Below are positions 10,561-24,000 of a stretch of 64,000 bases of DNA, one piece after another. The stretch's first letter is position 1; the number at the start of each line of letters is the position of its first letter. Made by a program: the position numbers and the translations under genes. Origin of the DNA: Syngnathus acus (Eukaryota; Chordata; Actinopteri; Syngnathiformes; Syngnathidae); the NCBI RefSeq assembly GCF_901709675.1, contig NC_051089.1, positions 2,952,476-3,016,475 of the forward strand. Reading direction: 5' to 3'. The notes beneath the pieces were generated by a model. That model worked only from the letters and a program-made list of their open reading frames with translations. It made no database searches and was not told where the DNA came from.

Positions 10561-13500
10561 CACATTAATAGAGATAGTGCAGCTATCTGAGGACAGCTTT
10601 GATTTGTTGTGATGTAGCCAAACATTAGCTGCGTGGGTATATTTAGTGGTGGGTACCAGGGAACAGTTCAAAGAAAACAAGCTAAACCTTGGGGGTCTTT
10701 GCCCGTGGCGCCTTTACCCCCACTCGGGACAACTGTAAATATGTCGGCGAGCCAGCGTGCTCACATGACTCCATTCCACGCGTTCCTTTTTAGCCGCAAC
10801 ATTAACCGGTGGAGTGGGAGAGGCCTTCAACGGGGGCGGCGGCATCATGTTCTGCGGCTGCGGGGAGCTGGAACAATACACACTTTTCTTGAGAGGAGAA
10901 GTTACACTCAAGGACCGGCTCACGTGCTAGCATCAGCCGCGGCGATTCATTATCGGGCTATTTATTATAAACTGCCTGTAGCTTGAAAGTGGCTTTTGAG
11001 CTTGACCCTTCAAGTCATGAGCAGAGAAACTCTGGACATTTGAATAAGCCAATGCCGAACTGCAAATGTCACGCGGGGGTTCGGGGGCTCATGCATTTTT
11101 GTGAAGCCAAAGCGGACATGCTGAGGCTGGTGTGGGAGTATGTGCAGGTGCCGTTGGGTTGGGTTTATGCCCGGAGCTCATTAGTACTGGTTTGGTCGCT
11201 GCACAGTTCAAACCGGTGTGATGAGAAATCCAGACTGGAGCTAAGTTTGCCAACATAACGATACAGTGAGTCCTTTTTTAGAAGGATGACTGGGGGTAAA
11301 GGTTTGCGTAGGGGAGGACTAGTTTATGACATAATAAAGAAAACGCGGACGTTACACAATGGCTCCACAAGCGAACGTGACAGCCATGAATGCTTCTTTC
11401 TACTCATGCCGCATCATTAGCTGACCCTCGGAGAGGCTGAGAACGCAACGGAAGTGGGGAGGGGGGGCTGACAGGGGCAAGGGTTGGCTCTGATGTATGA
11501 TGATGAGGCAAAATCAGAATCCAGACCTCTTAATTACAAAAGCCTTGCAAAAGTATTCACACACCTTTTTTTTTTCTTTTTTACTTTTACAACCAATTAT
11601 TATTGTTCGCAATTGAGGGCGAATGTTGGTGTGGCCCGGTTTGCGTTCCTTTTAGAAATTGAAATGCCTCCATGCTAGACACACCTCAATCCTGACAAGT
11701 GACGTTTTAGGAACTAAATTCCATCTTGCAGTTGAAGAATTTGAGATGGTTGATAGTCGACATCTGAAATCTACTTGCATCGTTGAGCACCACTAATGAA
11801 ACCAGGACCAAAAACAAAACCTCATCTTGTTTACAGAAGCAGGGAAGACAGATTTCAATGCACAAATTGGCAATTAGTAGATAAAAGTGCTTCCTGTTTT
11901 CAAGTAGATCATCAAAACTAGTTTTGACCCTTCCTACAAGCTGCACTACAATGGACCCCATAGGGACAACTACTGGTTACTGTTACCATGGTAGCGTTTC
12001 CATTGAGAAAGCTATAAATGTCAAGAGAACAAAAGTAGGCTAGTAGGCAAGGTGGCAAGGTGGCGATGAACATAGAACAGGAAATGGAAGTGGCTGCATA
12101 GCAAAGTTAACGTACAATAAGAGCAATACACTTAAAGCGGCCATTTTGTGAGAATTGACTTCGTGCACAAATAGTGCCCGTCCAGCCACCAAATGTGGAA
12201 TTACACAATCAAGTACATCTTTTGTTTTCTGAAAAAGTTATGTAACAGCGGGGCTGATTTACATAATAGCCGCCCCCATGCTGAGTTTTTCCTCCTATGA
12301 CTTGATCAGCAAGTCTTGGCAAAGATCCAAAACTACCGCCATTTTTGCTCCACCTTCACGGGTTCTGTATGAGTAGCCTCGCCGGTGTCACAATGGCGGC
12401 ATCCGCTAACCAAGTGCTAATTTGTCCGTCCCGCCCACCTCAACACTCGGCCCGTTTGCCGTGATACATCGGCAACGGTTCTGCGTTGCGGTCAATGAAA
12501 GGGGCGTGAGAAAGTGTCACGGGTGGACGACTGGTGGGACGGGAACGAAAGGCTAAAAAATGTCCAGTAGGTAGAGCAAGTGACGGTGGTTTGGATTTCC
12601 GAGGCCTCAAAGAAGGATGGGATGGGGCTGAAGAAAAGGAAGGTAATAAATCGACCCCCCCTCACCCATGAGTTGTGAATTAGAGTGAAGTCCATTACTA
12701 TGCCGAAAGCAAAACGTGGTTTTCCAACTCTCATTAAGACCCAGGAAGTCCCTCGACTGGCAACTAATGCTTAATCAGGCCTCGGTGGGCCTGATTAAGC
12801 ATTTACTCGAGGAATAAAATAAAAAAATAAAAATTAAAAAAATAAAGAAAAAAAATAATACAAACATAAAAAATAAAATAATAAAATGAAATAATTGTTT
12901 TAGCATGTCTTTTTCCTGTCCTCAGGCAACATCATCGGCTCGGGCATCTTCGTGTCCCCCAAAGGCGTCTTGGAGCATGCCGGCTCAGTGGGATTGTCGC
13001 TCATCGTGTGGGTGGGTGGAGGTGGGATCTGCGTGCTGGGTTCCATGTGCTACGCCGAGCTGGGTGTCACCATCCCCAAATCGGGAGGAGACTACTCATA
13101 TGTGACGGAGATCTTTGGCGGGCTTGTCGGGTAAGAACATGATGCCAAAAATAAGCAGAGGTGAGGGGGTCAGGTGGGGGCTTTAAAAATATTGGGTTTT
13201 CCTGAGGTCAGTGTTGTTTTACCGGTGAATGCGTTTCTAAAAGCGGTTTGTTGTCCATGCCTTAGCTTCCTGTTGCTATGGAGCGCTGTTCTCATCATGT
13301 ACCCAACCACGCTGGCTGTCATCGCGCTCACCTTTGCCAACTACGTGCTGCAGCCCGCCTTCCCGAACTGCCTTCCGCCTTACGCCGCCACCCGGCTGCT
13401 GGCCACCATCTGCGTCCGTGAGTAGCTCACCTCTCCTCCGTCAATCATACTCATATTTTTGTCCTGAGGTATGCCGTGGTGCTTTTAGCTAGCCGAGGCT

Positions 13501-16109
13501 AACGCAATCGAGTGCATGTGTTAACGAGCGAACCGGATAGGTCAAGATGTGGGCTGCTCATTTTAACTAAGAATAGGAACCCTTTGGAGAGACCTTTAGT
13601 ATTCCACTGCTGAGCTTTCAACTCTCACTGGCACACAGATTTACCTGCGCTGTCACTTTGCTGGACGCCTGGCGCCTCCCTCTTCTCAGTGGTAAGATGG
13701 ACGCTTGGCATGTTGAGTGTTCGAAGGGAAGGAGGCTACTCCAGCATTAGTGCAGAGTAAAAAAGAAGGCGCAGGAAGAGAGGGGGGGGGGGTCACCAGC
13801 TCCGTGCCACAGAAAAGCTGCGGAAGCAGTTTGAGTGGTGGGAGGAAAAGTTTTGCCCTGTGATGGATGCTCGAGAACGCCCCCCTCTAAGAAAGTCTTT
13901 AAAGGGATAGAAAATCAAAAAGGGTTGAGGGTTAATAATTCCTGGAAGAAAGTCTCCCCAAAGTTAGATCATCAATATCATCAATCATATTCCGATCGAT
14001 ATTAAATGCTCATCTCACGTTGTAGTGTTCCTGACGTGGGTGAACTGCTCCAGTGTGCGCTGGGCCACGAGGATCCAAGATGTGTTCACGGTGGGGAAAC
14101 TGCTGGCTCTGGTCCTCATCATCATTGTGGGACTGGTTCAAATCGGCCGAGGTAACCACCATTCTGAGATTTCTACCACTGGGCAGAACTCTGGTAGACC
14201 CTTCTTAGTTCAACCAGAACCCTGTTGAGGATTCTTCTCGTGTGTCCAGGTTACTACGACGCTCTGGTGCCCAGCGCGGCCTTCGAGTTCCGTCAGGAAC
14301 CGTCGGTCGGCCAGATCGCGCTAGCCTTTCTGCAGGCGTCCTTCGCTTACAGTGGCTGGAACTTCCTCAACTACGTCACAGAGGAGGTGGTTGATCCACG
14401 CAAGTAAGTCTATTATTAATCTTTAATCCCCACTAACAACACTGCTAGCATCATCAGTGTCTTCCTTTCGTTATATCAGGAACCTCCCCCGTGCTATTTA
14501 CATCTCCATCCCGTTAGTGACGCTGGTGTACACCATGACCAATATCGCCTACTTCTCCTCCATGACCCCTGAGGAGCTGCTGGCATCCAATGCTGTGGCA
14601 GTGGTAAGCCTTTGCAGTGATAGTCACATGAATTGGATTTGCGCTAATGGGAAGCACAAGCATGACAGTCAGAGGCGGGCTCAATTCTTAGAAGCGGCTC
14701 TCTGTTTTAGCCAACGCAAACGATGATATCTAAGATCACGCAAGACTGAAATCCATGTGACTGTTTTGATGATCCACGCGTTGGTCACAGTTTGCGCTTA
14801 ATATCTGCCCATAAACTTTGACATGCATTGGTAGACTCAGCTAATTAACTAACAAAGGCAAAAAAAAAAAAAAAATTCAATACATTCTTCACTTCATCTA
14901 ATTTGTTTTCGTAGGCCACATATTCAAAATGCTGGATGTTGTTCTCGTGTCATATTGCAGACTTTTGGTGAAAAGCTGCTGGGCATGTTCTCTTGGGTGA
15001 TGCCCATTTCCGTGGCCCTCTCCACCTTTGGGGGCATCAACGGTTACCTCTTTACCTCCTCCAGGTAAAACACAGAACACCAGTAAATAAGCTAGCAGTG
15101 TTTAGCCTTGGTGGAGGTCTACAATATCTTTGTGTGTGCCTAGGTTATGTTTCTCAGGGGCAAGGGAAGGTCATCTGCCTTACTTGCTGGCCATGATCCA
15201 TTTAAAGAACTGCACACCCATTCCTGCCCTGCTGGTCTGCGTGAGTAACTGCACTTCCTGCCACAAGAAAACACGGGACAGACGCAAATAAGCAACTTCT
15301 CACCCGGTGTCCCGCAGTGTTTCGCCACCATCGTCATCCTGTGCATCGGTGAGACGCACAACCTGATCAACTATGTGTCCTTCATCAATTACTTGTCGTA
15401 CGGCGTCACCATCGCTGGCCTGCTCTATCTCCGCAAGAAGAAGCCGGACCTGATGCGACCAATCAAGGTAGGCCCAAAAAATTAACTCTCAAGCTCTCTT
15501 CCCCATATAAGGGCTCTTTGTTGTTGATGTTGGGCGCCTTCTAGTGTCTAATAATGGGAATTATATTACTTTAGCCACAACATAATATTAAAACAAATGT
15601 TTTTGGTACAGATGGTCTAGCCTGTCCATCATTTATTAAATTGTGACTAAATGAATCCTCATCTGTCAGTTTACCATGTGTTCCAAGAAGCCACAATACA
15701 GTGCCAGTATTTTTTGTGTGTGTGTGTTGGAATGTTTCCAATCATATTTGTGTGTGGTTTGCAGGTGAACCTGCTGATCCCCATCACTTACATGCTGTTC
15801 TGGGTGGTGCTGCTGTGCTTCAGCCTTTACTCTGAGCCGGTGGTGTGCGGCCTGGGCATGGTCATCGTGCTAACCGGCGTGCCGGTCTACTTTGCCGGCG
15901 TCTGGTGGAAGAACAAACCCAAATGGGTTTACAAAGTCACAGGTGACTGCTCGCCTACTGTGCCACGTCCGTAGCTGTGCGCATGTGCTTCATGTGGTTC
16001 ATGTCTCGCAGAGAAACTCACCTACATGGGCCAGAAGGCGTGCTACGTGATGTTCCCTCAGGAGGACCCAGCTGAGGCCAAACTCACTTCATCCAAAGAC
16101 ACAGACTGA
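9161..16109 (+). CDS. slc7a10: Asc-1 type small neutral amino-acid exchanger (SLC7A10)
   Basis: Light-chain subunit of a heteromeric transporter exchanging small neutral amino acids, including glycine, alanine and D-serine, at the plasma membrane of neurons, glia and fat. Coding exons: 9161..9263, 12926..13130, 13266..13417, 14026..14151, 14250..14403, 14480..14603, 14961..15064, 15144..15240, 15318..15467, 15765..15942, 16012..16109. All introns are GT/AG and phases agree, giving 496 aa (human about 523). TM1 carries [17 protein letters not shown]. Cys138 in AFPNC is the conserved extracellular cysteine that links to the 4F2hc heavy chain. Further family marks are [35 protein letters not shown] and SGAREGHLP. 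The asc-1 pattern fits better than LAT1 or LAT2. The ATG context is strong (CGACGATGG). Intron 1 is long (3.7 kb), the rest short. Teleosts have slc7a10 paralogues and I cannot say which this is. Confidence 0.95.
10483..10555 (+). repeat. (CA)n microsatellite in slc7a10 intron 1
   Basis: About 36 uninterrupted CA units, preceded by 200 bases of interrupted CA-rich sequence (about 10270-10480). Confidence 0.95.
12751..12896. repeat. Long perfect hairpin followed by an A-rich tract, just upstream of slc7a10 exon 2
   Basis: Arms AATGCTTAATCAGGCC (12766..12781) and GGCCTGATTAAGCATT (12788..12803) are exact reverse complements around a 6-nt loop. Outer CCTCGA (12751..12756) and TCGAGG (12807..12812) extend the symmetry after short mismatched gaps. 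An A-rich tract of roughly 85 bases with many AATAAA-like words follows, ending about 30 bases before the exon 2 acceptor at 12925. Confidence 0.8.
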
Positions 16110-17650
16110 GCCTTTGTCGCCCCCTAACGGACAAATCTACACATACACTCCTTTTGTTGAAATGTGATTTCATCGACACACGGGACACACAAACACACTC
16201 AGGAAAGACGCAGAAATAATAGACAGTGCTTCACTTTATCCACATTTTATATAACAACCTTGTTCCGAATGGGATAAATGTATATTTTTCCTGAAAATTC
16301 CACATACGCAACACGCTATAATGACATCACCAATTCTCTTTGCGGGTTTAATTGTCGAAATTTATTCATGTCATTATGGGATGTTGTGTGTAGGATGTTG
16401 AGATGAGAAAAAATGCATATGTCTTAAAGGTGAAGTGACATTTTGGTGTGTGCACACACACACCACAGACTTATATATGAATGGACTATTAATAGATTCC
16501 TCACTGAGGCCAGCCATCTTACATTACTGATAACTTTGGGTACTTTTTCATTGAAAGCATTGTCATGAGTACGGTTTACATTAAGACACCTGCACGGAGT
16601 CACAAGAGCCTCTCAAAGAATGAAGTTGACTGTTTGCATCAACAATTCACACTTTATCTCAATATGAATTGTTGTTGAGGTTTCTGACATGTTGCAGACA
16701 ACCTTCGAGTAGCTCTCTGTGATATATCTTATGAAAGGACATTTAAAACGTCATGGAGGCTGTTTAAGTTAGGCTGGTTCAACGTAAGATGTCCGCCAGT
16801 GGCTTCGCTTCTTGGACGAAGACCAAACATCCAAGGAACACAAACGCACATTTTGTGGTGAGGTGCCACCCACAAGTCAAAACATTGACAGTCTTGGGTT
16901 CTAAAGTGTTTGCAACAGGACTTGAACACAAGCACCTGTGGACCTCAAGCCTTTGCTACATCCAACGCTTCCTATTTATCTGACGCACAATGGCACCCCC
17001 TAGAGGATTGGGGTGCTTACTGTAATTTTAAAAATACTCTTCTACGGCCTTTTTTTGTCCACACTAAAATGGATTCCAACTCATAGGAAACCGATTTAAG
17101 AAATAGTGAAGGCTTTTCATTAAACATTATGAATTGCATTTTCAATGCAGAGACCCTTTTGTCTTGTCAATTTTCAATGTTGTTTTATGAAGGACTAACT
17201 ACATTTCAGTTTTCCACACCCAATGTGCCTTTTCTGTGAACTGACTTTCATGATGCTTTCCATTGGTTGAAAATGAGGCGTCACAGCTGCTAATGTTGGG
17301 GAGAATCATTTTCTAAGTATGTTTTAATTTTTTTATTATCTCAAAATAGTGGTGGGGGAAAATATTTTTACCCATTCATATCTGGTTGACTTCCAATATC
17401 TTTGATGCTACGAGTATGCCAGTGCTTCTCAATTATTTTCCGTTATGCTCCCCCAACTCTCTTCAGTGACTATAAATATGACTATAAAAATATAATAAGT
17501 ACACCTCTGTATAACATTGTATGCTAATTAAGTCTCCCCACGATTTGAGAAGTATTGGCGTACGCATGCGAATGTGCCTTCGTGACGAACATTTGTTTAG
17601 TGTTTGTGTATTGTCATATTTTTGCGTCATATTTTTATTGATGCCAGGGG

Positions 17651-17656
17651 AATAAA
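17651..17656 (+). terminator. Candidate slc7a10 poly(A) signal
   Basis: AATAAA followed by T/G-rich sequence (TGGATTTTGTTGTTTTAAT). It would give a 3' UTR of about 1.55 kb. Other AATAAA words occur at about 18046 and 18426, so the choice is tentative. Confidence 0.35.
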
Positions 17657-19590
17657 ACTAAATGGATTTTGTTGTTTTAATATGTTGCCGATTGTCCGAT
17701 CAACAAACAAAATGGTGCACCTCCCTCTGTATTTATATGTTAAATGCATATTAATTGCTATTGTACTGCCACTACTTTGTGCTCAGCTATGTATATGTCA
17801 TTTCCTGGTTTGTTTTAGAGTAATAAGATTAATAATAATAATTGTAACCCAAAGATACATTTTCTACTCTTTTTTGCAAACTGTGTTATAATATGGACTC
17901 TTTCAATACAGTACACATATCACTCTGTGTTCTTATCATTCTTGGATTTTTATCATCTCACCAATGTTTTGTAAATGCTTGATTCCATAGTTTTTTTTTT
18001 TTTAAATATCTGACAACATATGAAAAATAGGAAAAATTAAAGTCCAAAATAAAGCAACAGAGGATACAAATAACTAAGAACTGATAGAGGAACAAACAGC
18101 ACAGCGTTCACAGCTTCCAACATACCAACAACTGGATGTGACACGAACAAGGACCGTGAACCAAAAAGGAAACTGAAGGAATGGGGTCGAAATACAAAAA
18201 GTCCTGCCTAGCTACAAAAACAGATATGCTCAAACCTCATTGAATAAAGTACATAAGCAGACAAGTATATTCACATATTAAATCAATAAAAGAAACATTT
18301 TAAGCATATAATTATACCTACACACCAAATCGATAAAGACGACATAACTAGACATTCTTGATAGGTGGTAATGACAAAGGTATTTATAACTTTATGATCT
18401 GATATATATTTCTGAGCACTTTGAAATAAATGTTTTTTGATATATTGCCTGAATAGCTTAATGACCCTTAAGGAACTGTTTAATGCATGCCTGATGATTT
18501 TCTAAACCATGGACACTGCCAAAGTCGTCTAAAAATGTTCAGTACTTGATTGTAGCTTATGTTTTGACTAATGCTAGACGCCAGTTTTCGATTACTACTG
18601 AACGTTCTGGACAGAGGGAAATATTTTGCCTAACAAAGAAAAGATATGGTTGGAAGCATGATTAAACTAAGAATATGATGACGTAAGCAAGTACATGGAG
18701 CATCAAAAGAACAAACAAACAAAAACATGGTAAGTGGTGAGTACAAACTTTGCAGTCAGGGAACATTAATAAATTGATGATGTCACAGCCAAAAGCTCAC
18801 ATAATTCCGTACAAAATGACAAAATTGAAAGAATGACGAATGGATGAGGTGCGACAGTGTAAGAATGGAGCAGAATGTTTACACGAAGGTAACTTGGAGA
18901 TAAAACCAGCTGGTGCCAGAGGGAGACAGCCAAGGACTCGGCCAAAGATGATCACCAAGGCCGAAAGACAGGATGGAAGACGGCAGCCCCCACACACACA
19001 CCGAATCGTCCATAACCAGCACCCACTCCCATTGAATCAAAATCTCCTGCGAACTTGCCCCACCCCAAAGACTCATCACACATCAAACTCGGCCCACACC
19101 GGCATGTGCAACTGACCAAAGAACCTTGAACGTTGCCTTTTCGGAATGGAGACTTTCTGCTCTTGAAAGGCCCAGCGCTGTATTGTACTTTCCTGAAAAC
19201 AGAGCTTTCTTAACAAGAATTGTGATTGAACTCAACCAACCTGTGTAAGTCTAATTTCTGCTTCAGTGTCTTAGCATTTTCCTGAATCTGAAGAAATCAA
19301 ACGAGCACGCAGTGAGTAAATTGGATAACAGGTGATTGGCAACGGCTTTTGCCGGGAGGCGCCGATAGCGCGCTCCCTAAATTGTGGACGCAATCCAACA
19401 AAACCCAAACGAAAGCAGGGAACTTTATACAAACAAATTGACGAGACAACGAAGATCACCTGGACAAGACACAAAGGGCCGGAGCTGATTGGCTAACACA
19501 AGGGATCGAGTTAATGAGCACAGGTGGACAAAAATAACGCACACCAGGAAAATGTGAAACTAAATCATCAAAATTTCAAACTTCTCAAAC

Positions 19591-19596
19591 TTTATT
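19591..19596 (-). terminator. Candidate lrp3 poly(A) signal
   Basis: TTTATT on the plus strand, reading TCAATAAAGTTTG in the lrp3 direction and followed by T/G-rich sequence. It implies a 3' UTR of about 1.4 kb. Confidence 0.45.
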
Positions 19597-21014
19597 GACC
19601 GCAGGCTCCAAAACAAATGAACAACTAATATTTTCTTTTTCTAACAACCCAACACATCCATGAGAAAATGTTAGTACTAGCTTAACTCTTTCAGCTCAAA
19701 TATAGAAATATATACACATTCTTCCTACACCAACCCAGTGTTTATTTTCCCTGCATGCTTACACTGCTAAACAATCCCAAGTCTGTTACTTTGTCCTGCA
19801 TTCCATAAAACTGGGATATCAGAATAGCCGTAGTGTTTTTGATATTCAAAACATCACCACCGAATGAGCCACGTCCATTTTAGAGCGCACATTTTTCCCC
19901 GTCGTTAACGGCTTGACATTTTTGTTTGCAAAACTCGCCTCTGGACTTTGACGGTGATGATTGTGACATTAAAAAAGTTGCATAATTGCCAGTTTTATTA
20001 AATGCAACATATTTTGTAGCCTCTTATAGCTGCAGCGAGCAAACATCCGCCAGTACATTTTTACGGGGACAACAGGAAGGAAAAGAAGCATTTAAGGCAT
20101 TTTCGGGAGCACTAAACTACTCTATGACCAACGCAAGCAGCAAAAGACGAGGCAAGACAGTATGGAAAGCCGTTTGAGTATTCATTCGCTATCCTTGCTA
20201 ACCAGCTTAAGGTCCATCACATGCTTACATTAGTGCTTTACTAGATGAAGCTTCAAATTGGCTTCACGAACCAGCTGTATTTTTGTTTCCTCTAGATAGC
20301 ATTAGTACCTGGACCTTAGGCTGGTTGCCAAGTATTTGAATGATCAAACGTCTTGAAACAGCAAAGAGCTCAAGAGAACATGGCACATGGTAGGCATCTG
20401 TAATGGCGGCACGGCGCGTAAAATATCCAACAGCGCTAAAGCTAAGCTACTTAACTCATTGTCAAAAATACACAGCTCACTAACATGTAAAAATAATCTG
20501 TTTCAAGACTGTACATTGCGTCCAACTAAGAACTAGCCTCTCTTTTGGTCAAACCATATCAGTTCCCCCTGCTCCAGAATGCAAATGGTAGAACCGGGAG
20601 GTAGCCTGCTAGCTAGCTTACAAACAAACAAACATTTTTCTCCAACTCGTTTCGCATCATTTGTTTTTAACCGGTCGAACATGGCACAGTCCAGCTTTTT
20701 CGTCATCTTTCAGATTCAGTAATAGAAGCGTACGATCAGATTCCTGAAAGGCAAAACAATTGTCCAGGTCCCCAATAATAAAACAATGATTTCTTAGCAA
20801 GCCAGCATTAAAATAAACTGTCCATTTATGGCTTGGTAGCAAAGGATATTGGCACTAGATAGTGACTAAAAGGCGGCCATGGCATTTCAACCTGTTAGCT
20901 TATAATTGTTTGAATTCCTTTAAATTGAAGTCCCGGGTGTTTGCATTCAGTTTTAATTGACATAAGTGGGCATCAAGGACACTTGTTGCCTGGCGGATTA
21001 GCGAGCGTCCATTG

Positions 21015-24000
21015 TCAGCAAGGCGTCATTTGCCGACTCAAAGGGTCACTGCCCTCCTTCCTCTTCCTCCTCCTTCTCTTCCTCACCTCCTTGCATCTCA
21101 TCTCCGCCGCCCGACCGCTACTGTCGCCTTCCGACGATGACGACGACGGGGGAACGCCCCCCAGTGGATGGGAGGCAGTTGCCAGGCTATTGGGTGGCGA
21201 GATAGGCCCAAGTGGGGAGTAGCGTCTAAGCGAGACTCCCTTCATGTTTAGCGCCAGATCCAGAACCAGTTTTCTAGAGGTACGAGAGTGGGGAATTGGA
21301 AGAAGGGGAGGCCCAGAAGGGTCACTTGGACCGGGCGCCTCCAGAGACAGTGCTGCCCCCTCTGGGCTGTCACCTGATTGGAAGGAGAGAGGAGAGGCGG
21401 GACTTTCAGACGCGCATTCCGGTAGCTCGCCGCCTTCCAATTGCCCCCGGGCAAGGTGAGCGTCATTATCCCCCGAGGTTCGGTAGCTGTGGAGCCCTAG
21501 GTTGACATGGGTGCCGGCTGGCGGGTCCAGCAGAGGGGCGTGGCCTCTAACGCGGCCTCCGCGACGGAACAGGCGACGCCACAGGTGCCCGAAGCGACGT
21601 CGCGATGACGACGAAGAAGCAGACGAGCGGCGGCTTGTGTGACGCCTGAGTTGTCGACTCATGGCCAAGCGAAGGTTCTGCAACACGGACGCCTGAAAAA
21701 GGGGCCAGGAGAAACAACTGACCCGAATCAGTGAACTGCAATCAGTCCGTCGGTTTCGTGTGTTTGGGACTTACCTGTGTGGGGTTGTAGGCGGGAAAGT
21801 CCTCCACAGGCGGAATGAGTCCCTGCGCTATGAGCTGCCCGTAAGACGGCGGCGCCTCCCTCTGGACAAACTCGGCTTCCATGCGCGACATCTGGGTCTC
21901 GAAGGCTCTATACTCGCGGCCGCGCAGGGCGTGGAGCTTTAGGGCGCAGCCGAGCGCCACCACCAACAGCAGGCCGCACACCAGGCTGCCGATCAGCGCC
22001 GCCGTGATCACTTTACGCGGCACCGCCGTGGGGCAGTCGCGCTCGTCGCTGCCGTCCGGGCAGTCCTCCTGGCCGTCGCAGCGCCACGTCTCGAAAATGC
22101 ACAGGTTGTCGCCGCAGTGGAAGTTGCCCGGCTGGCAATCGTAGCAGTTGTTCTCATCTGAACCGTCTGGGCACCTTCATGATTGCAGTGATGGGAAAGT
22201 AACTTTCGTGATCAAATTGACTGGACAAGCACAGTGTTTCCCCTGTACCTCTTCTGGTTGTTGCAGCGCTCTGCCGATGGGTAGCAGGTGCCCGCTGCGG
22301 CTTCGCCACCACACGGGAACTCGCCGTCGGGACACGCCGGGCAGGACGCCTCGTCTCTCCCAGACGGGCAGTGCCAGTAGCCGTCGCAGCGCTGATGTTC
22401 CGAGTAGCAACCCTGCTCGCTACCGCAAGGACGCTCGCCCGGGAAGCAGTAGCCTTTTACCTGCAGGACCACAGCACAAATACGGGCATTACAATACCCT
22501 TTAATTTCAATAACGGAAAAATTGGTCTTGATGGAAAAATCTTACTTAGCCGAGTCCGCTAACTTCCGTCAATACCCGGCAAACCTATGTTACCTGGTAG
22601 GTGGCGTTGAAGCCGTGTCCGGGACTTCTGGGTTTTGCAGTGTAAAGGACGCTCATCTGTCCCCGGCTGGACTCCAGCAAGGTAGGTCGACGATTGTTAT
22701 GGTAGGAAAGCACCTGCAGGAGGTTCTCGGCCCGATGGACGGCGCCGTCGTACACGTGCAGCGCATCCCCGGGCCCGAGCCGCAGGTCCAAACGCAGCAG
22801 GATAGGTTTGGGGTCCCGCGTGTCCACCACCCATGAGCACCTCAGCTCGGCCGCCTCCCCCATGGTGGGGCGGAAGAAATCGGGCGAGGCAAAGGAGCCG
22901 TAGAAGTGACCGAGGCGTTTGCCGCAGGCCGTGTCGGGGCAGCCGAGCTCGTCGCTGCCATCCGGGCAGTCCCGGGAGCGGTCGCAGCGCAGGGCGGCGG
23001 CCAGGCAGCGGGTGGACCGCCCCGCGGCGCAGGGGAGCGTCCCGCGCGGGCACGGGCCTGGCGGGGAGGTGGTGGGCAAAGGCGAGCAGCCCCGCTCGTC
23101 AGTTCCGTCACCGCACTCGTTCTGATCGTTACACTTCCAAGAGTGTGGCACGCATTTGCCGTTACCGCACAGGAACTCATCCTGCTGACAGCTGCTCTGA
23201 CCCAAGTGACCTGCGCGCCATACGGATTTTTTTTTTTGTACTTGAGGTCACGCTTTCTTCAAGGCACATGATTGGCATTCAAATAATCATTTACCTTTGA
23301 TGTAGGACAAATGGAAGCCTTGAGCCTGTCCCGAGCTGTTGACTTTGGAGTGGAAGTAGAGCCAAGCACGCCCTTTGCTGGTGATGAAGGGTGGCGGCCG
23401 AGCGGAACCGCACAGACGCTGCGAGTCCGGAGCCCCGCCGCCCCACCCCGATGATGTCATCAGCAGCCAGTCACCAGACTCGCAGCTCCCCGGCTCGCCG
23501 ACGTCAAACACCCGGAAACTGAAACACGGGACGCCGTTGACGTGGGAGTGTGTTAATGTGTGTGTGGGTGCGTTACCTGATGGTGATAATCTCGCCGTGG
23601 CCCGCCTGGATGTTCCAGCTGCAGTTGACTCCGGCAGGGTAGTTTAAAGGCCAGGAGGGGCTGAAGATCACACCCCTGCGTTCCATGTGGACCTCCACCC
23701 GATCACCGCAACCTGCTGCTTTCATGCACATTGCACACACACACACACATTTACTATTCTGTATTGGAAGTCAAGTCAAAAATGTTCTTTTTAATAATAA
23801 ATTCTATTGGGCCCTAATAGTCTAAGCATGACGTTCTGAATAATATTTCTCAGGTATCGACAACTCACCTGTACTGTTGCACCCAAACACCACACAGTAG
23901 TCATTCAAGTTGACTTTTAATCATTCAATACGCACAGAGTACAAAAAATAAATAATTCGACCATCAGCATGGCGACCAGATGCCTGAGCACATTCCATGA

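Larger units (their letters stand above)
16110..21014. other. Region between convergent slc7a10 and lrp3 (3' UTRs and spacer)
   Basis: The two genes end facing each other 4.9 kb apart, so this span holds both 3' UTRs. Poly(A) signals are suggested at 17651 (plus) and 19591 (minus). No exon, RNA gene or intact element is recognisable, and the short open frames on both strands show no family resemblance. Confidence 0.6.

Noticed and set aside
22585-23300. Several overlapping Arg/Ala-rich open frames on both strands
   Set aside because: Shadows of the GC-rich lrp3 exon 4, which fully explains the region.
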